A stretch of 64,000 nucleotides of DNA from DASQBT01 sp963746955 (GTDB taxonomy: Bacteria; Pseudomonadota; Gammaproteobacteria; Burkholderiales; Thiobacillaceae), in assembly GCA_963746955.1 (NCBI GenBank), contig CAVVDR010000025.1, positions 33,181 to 97,180 of the forward strand, written 5' to 3'. Under the pieces are notes generated by a model, which was not told where the DNA came from, ran no database searches, and saw only the letters and a program-made list of their open reading frames with translations. Positions within the stretch are counted from its first letter, which is position 1. The number at the start of each line of letters is the position of its first letter. Position numbers and translations under genes: made by a program. Positions 63,928 through 64,000 of this stretch are shown one piece after another.

Positions 63928-63962
63928 GGCGGAAGACCCGTTTCTTCTGCCCCATTCCCGCC

Positions 63963-64000
63963 GGGCCTGTAGCTCAGTTGGTTAGAGCAGAGGACTCATA
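63963..64000 (+). tRNA. tRNA with CAT anticodon, probably tRNA-Ile2 (5' part only)
   Basis: Starts GGGCCTG (acceptor arm), then TAGCTCAGTTGGTTAGAGC (D arm) and an anticodon stem with CAT at 63997-63999; truncated at the window end. GAGGACTCATA is typical of the lysidine-modified Ile2 tRNA rather than elongator Met, but the variable and T arms are outside the window. Position after rpoD fits many betaproteobacteria. Confidence 0.85.

Overview
The window reads as a chromosomal core segment of a betaproteobacterium, GC-rich by eye outside one interval. The family set and gene orders fit that class: rpe-gph-trpE..trpG-trpD, amgK-murU facing lptD-surA-pdxA-rsmA, pilB-pilC-pilD-coaE-zapD-yacG, ffh..rpsP-rimM-trmD-rplS, and rpsU-yqeY-dnaG-rpoD followed by a CAT-anticodon tRNA. 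A Nitrosomonadales-like (Gallionellaceae/Sulfuricellaceae type) origin is my inference from these orders and from the small c-type cytochrome and RstA/OmpR-type genes; no phylogeny was run.

Layout. 1-5632 (minus): tryptophan entry genes with rpe and gph, split by a small periplasmic cytochrome c gene and a 0.5-kb spacer. 5721-8082: apaG, a 30-codon membrane peptide, mltA, and a convergent TonB-like gene. 8217-13963 (minus): methyltransferase, dsbC, two UbiH-type hydroxylases, pepP and murU. 14053-20503: amgK, then the divergent envelope and housekeeping cluster lptD-surA-pdxA-rsmA. 20749-28151 (mostly minus): a periplasmic protein, gloA, a YgjP-type peptidase, an acyltransferase, gmhB, glyS-glyQ and a YggS-type PLP protein. 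28538-32262: two tandem tiny paralogous ORFs, an OmpR/EnvZ-type two-component pair, and three small exported proteins divergent from it. 32486-38792 (minus): cca, an NDUFA9-like reductase, slt, a doubtful interrupted frame, and ilvA; then rpiA (plus). 39511-47237 (minus): yacG-zapD-coaE-pilD-pilC-pilB, a CorC-type CBS protein and a CcsA/YpjD-type membrane protein. 47308-63927 (mostly plus): ffh, a 3.2-kb anomalous interval, rpsP-rimM-trmD-rplS, ogt, xerD, tauE-like and folB (minus), plsY, a coiled-coil membrane protein, tsaD (minus), rpsU, yqeY, dnaG, rpoD and the 5' part of a tRNA.

Functional themes: outer-membrane biogenesis (LptD, SurA, GmhB, TonB-like), peptidoglycan turnover and recycling (MltA, Slt, AmgK, MurU), type IV pilus assembly, ubiquinone synthesis and the translation/replication core. 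The standout anomaly is 48652-51966. It separates ffh from rpsP and consists of about 1.8 kb of very AT-rich low-complexity sequence followed by a heavily broken ISAs1-type transposase with an upstream DUF4338 (DruA-like) gene. Either it is a decayed insertion or the consensus sequence there is poor. Other points worth checking are a nested inverted repeat in the rplS leader, a perfect RstA-box-like direct repeat before the response regulator, a terminator-like hairpin immediately before pdxA, and several small genes. I found no convincing new defence or metabolic system.
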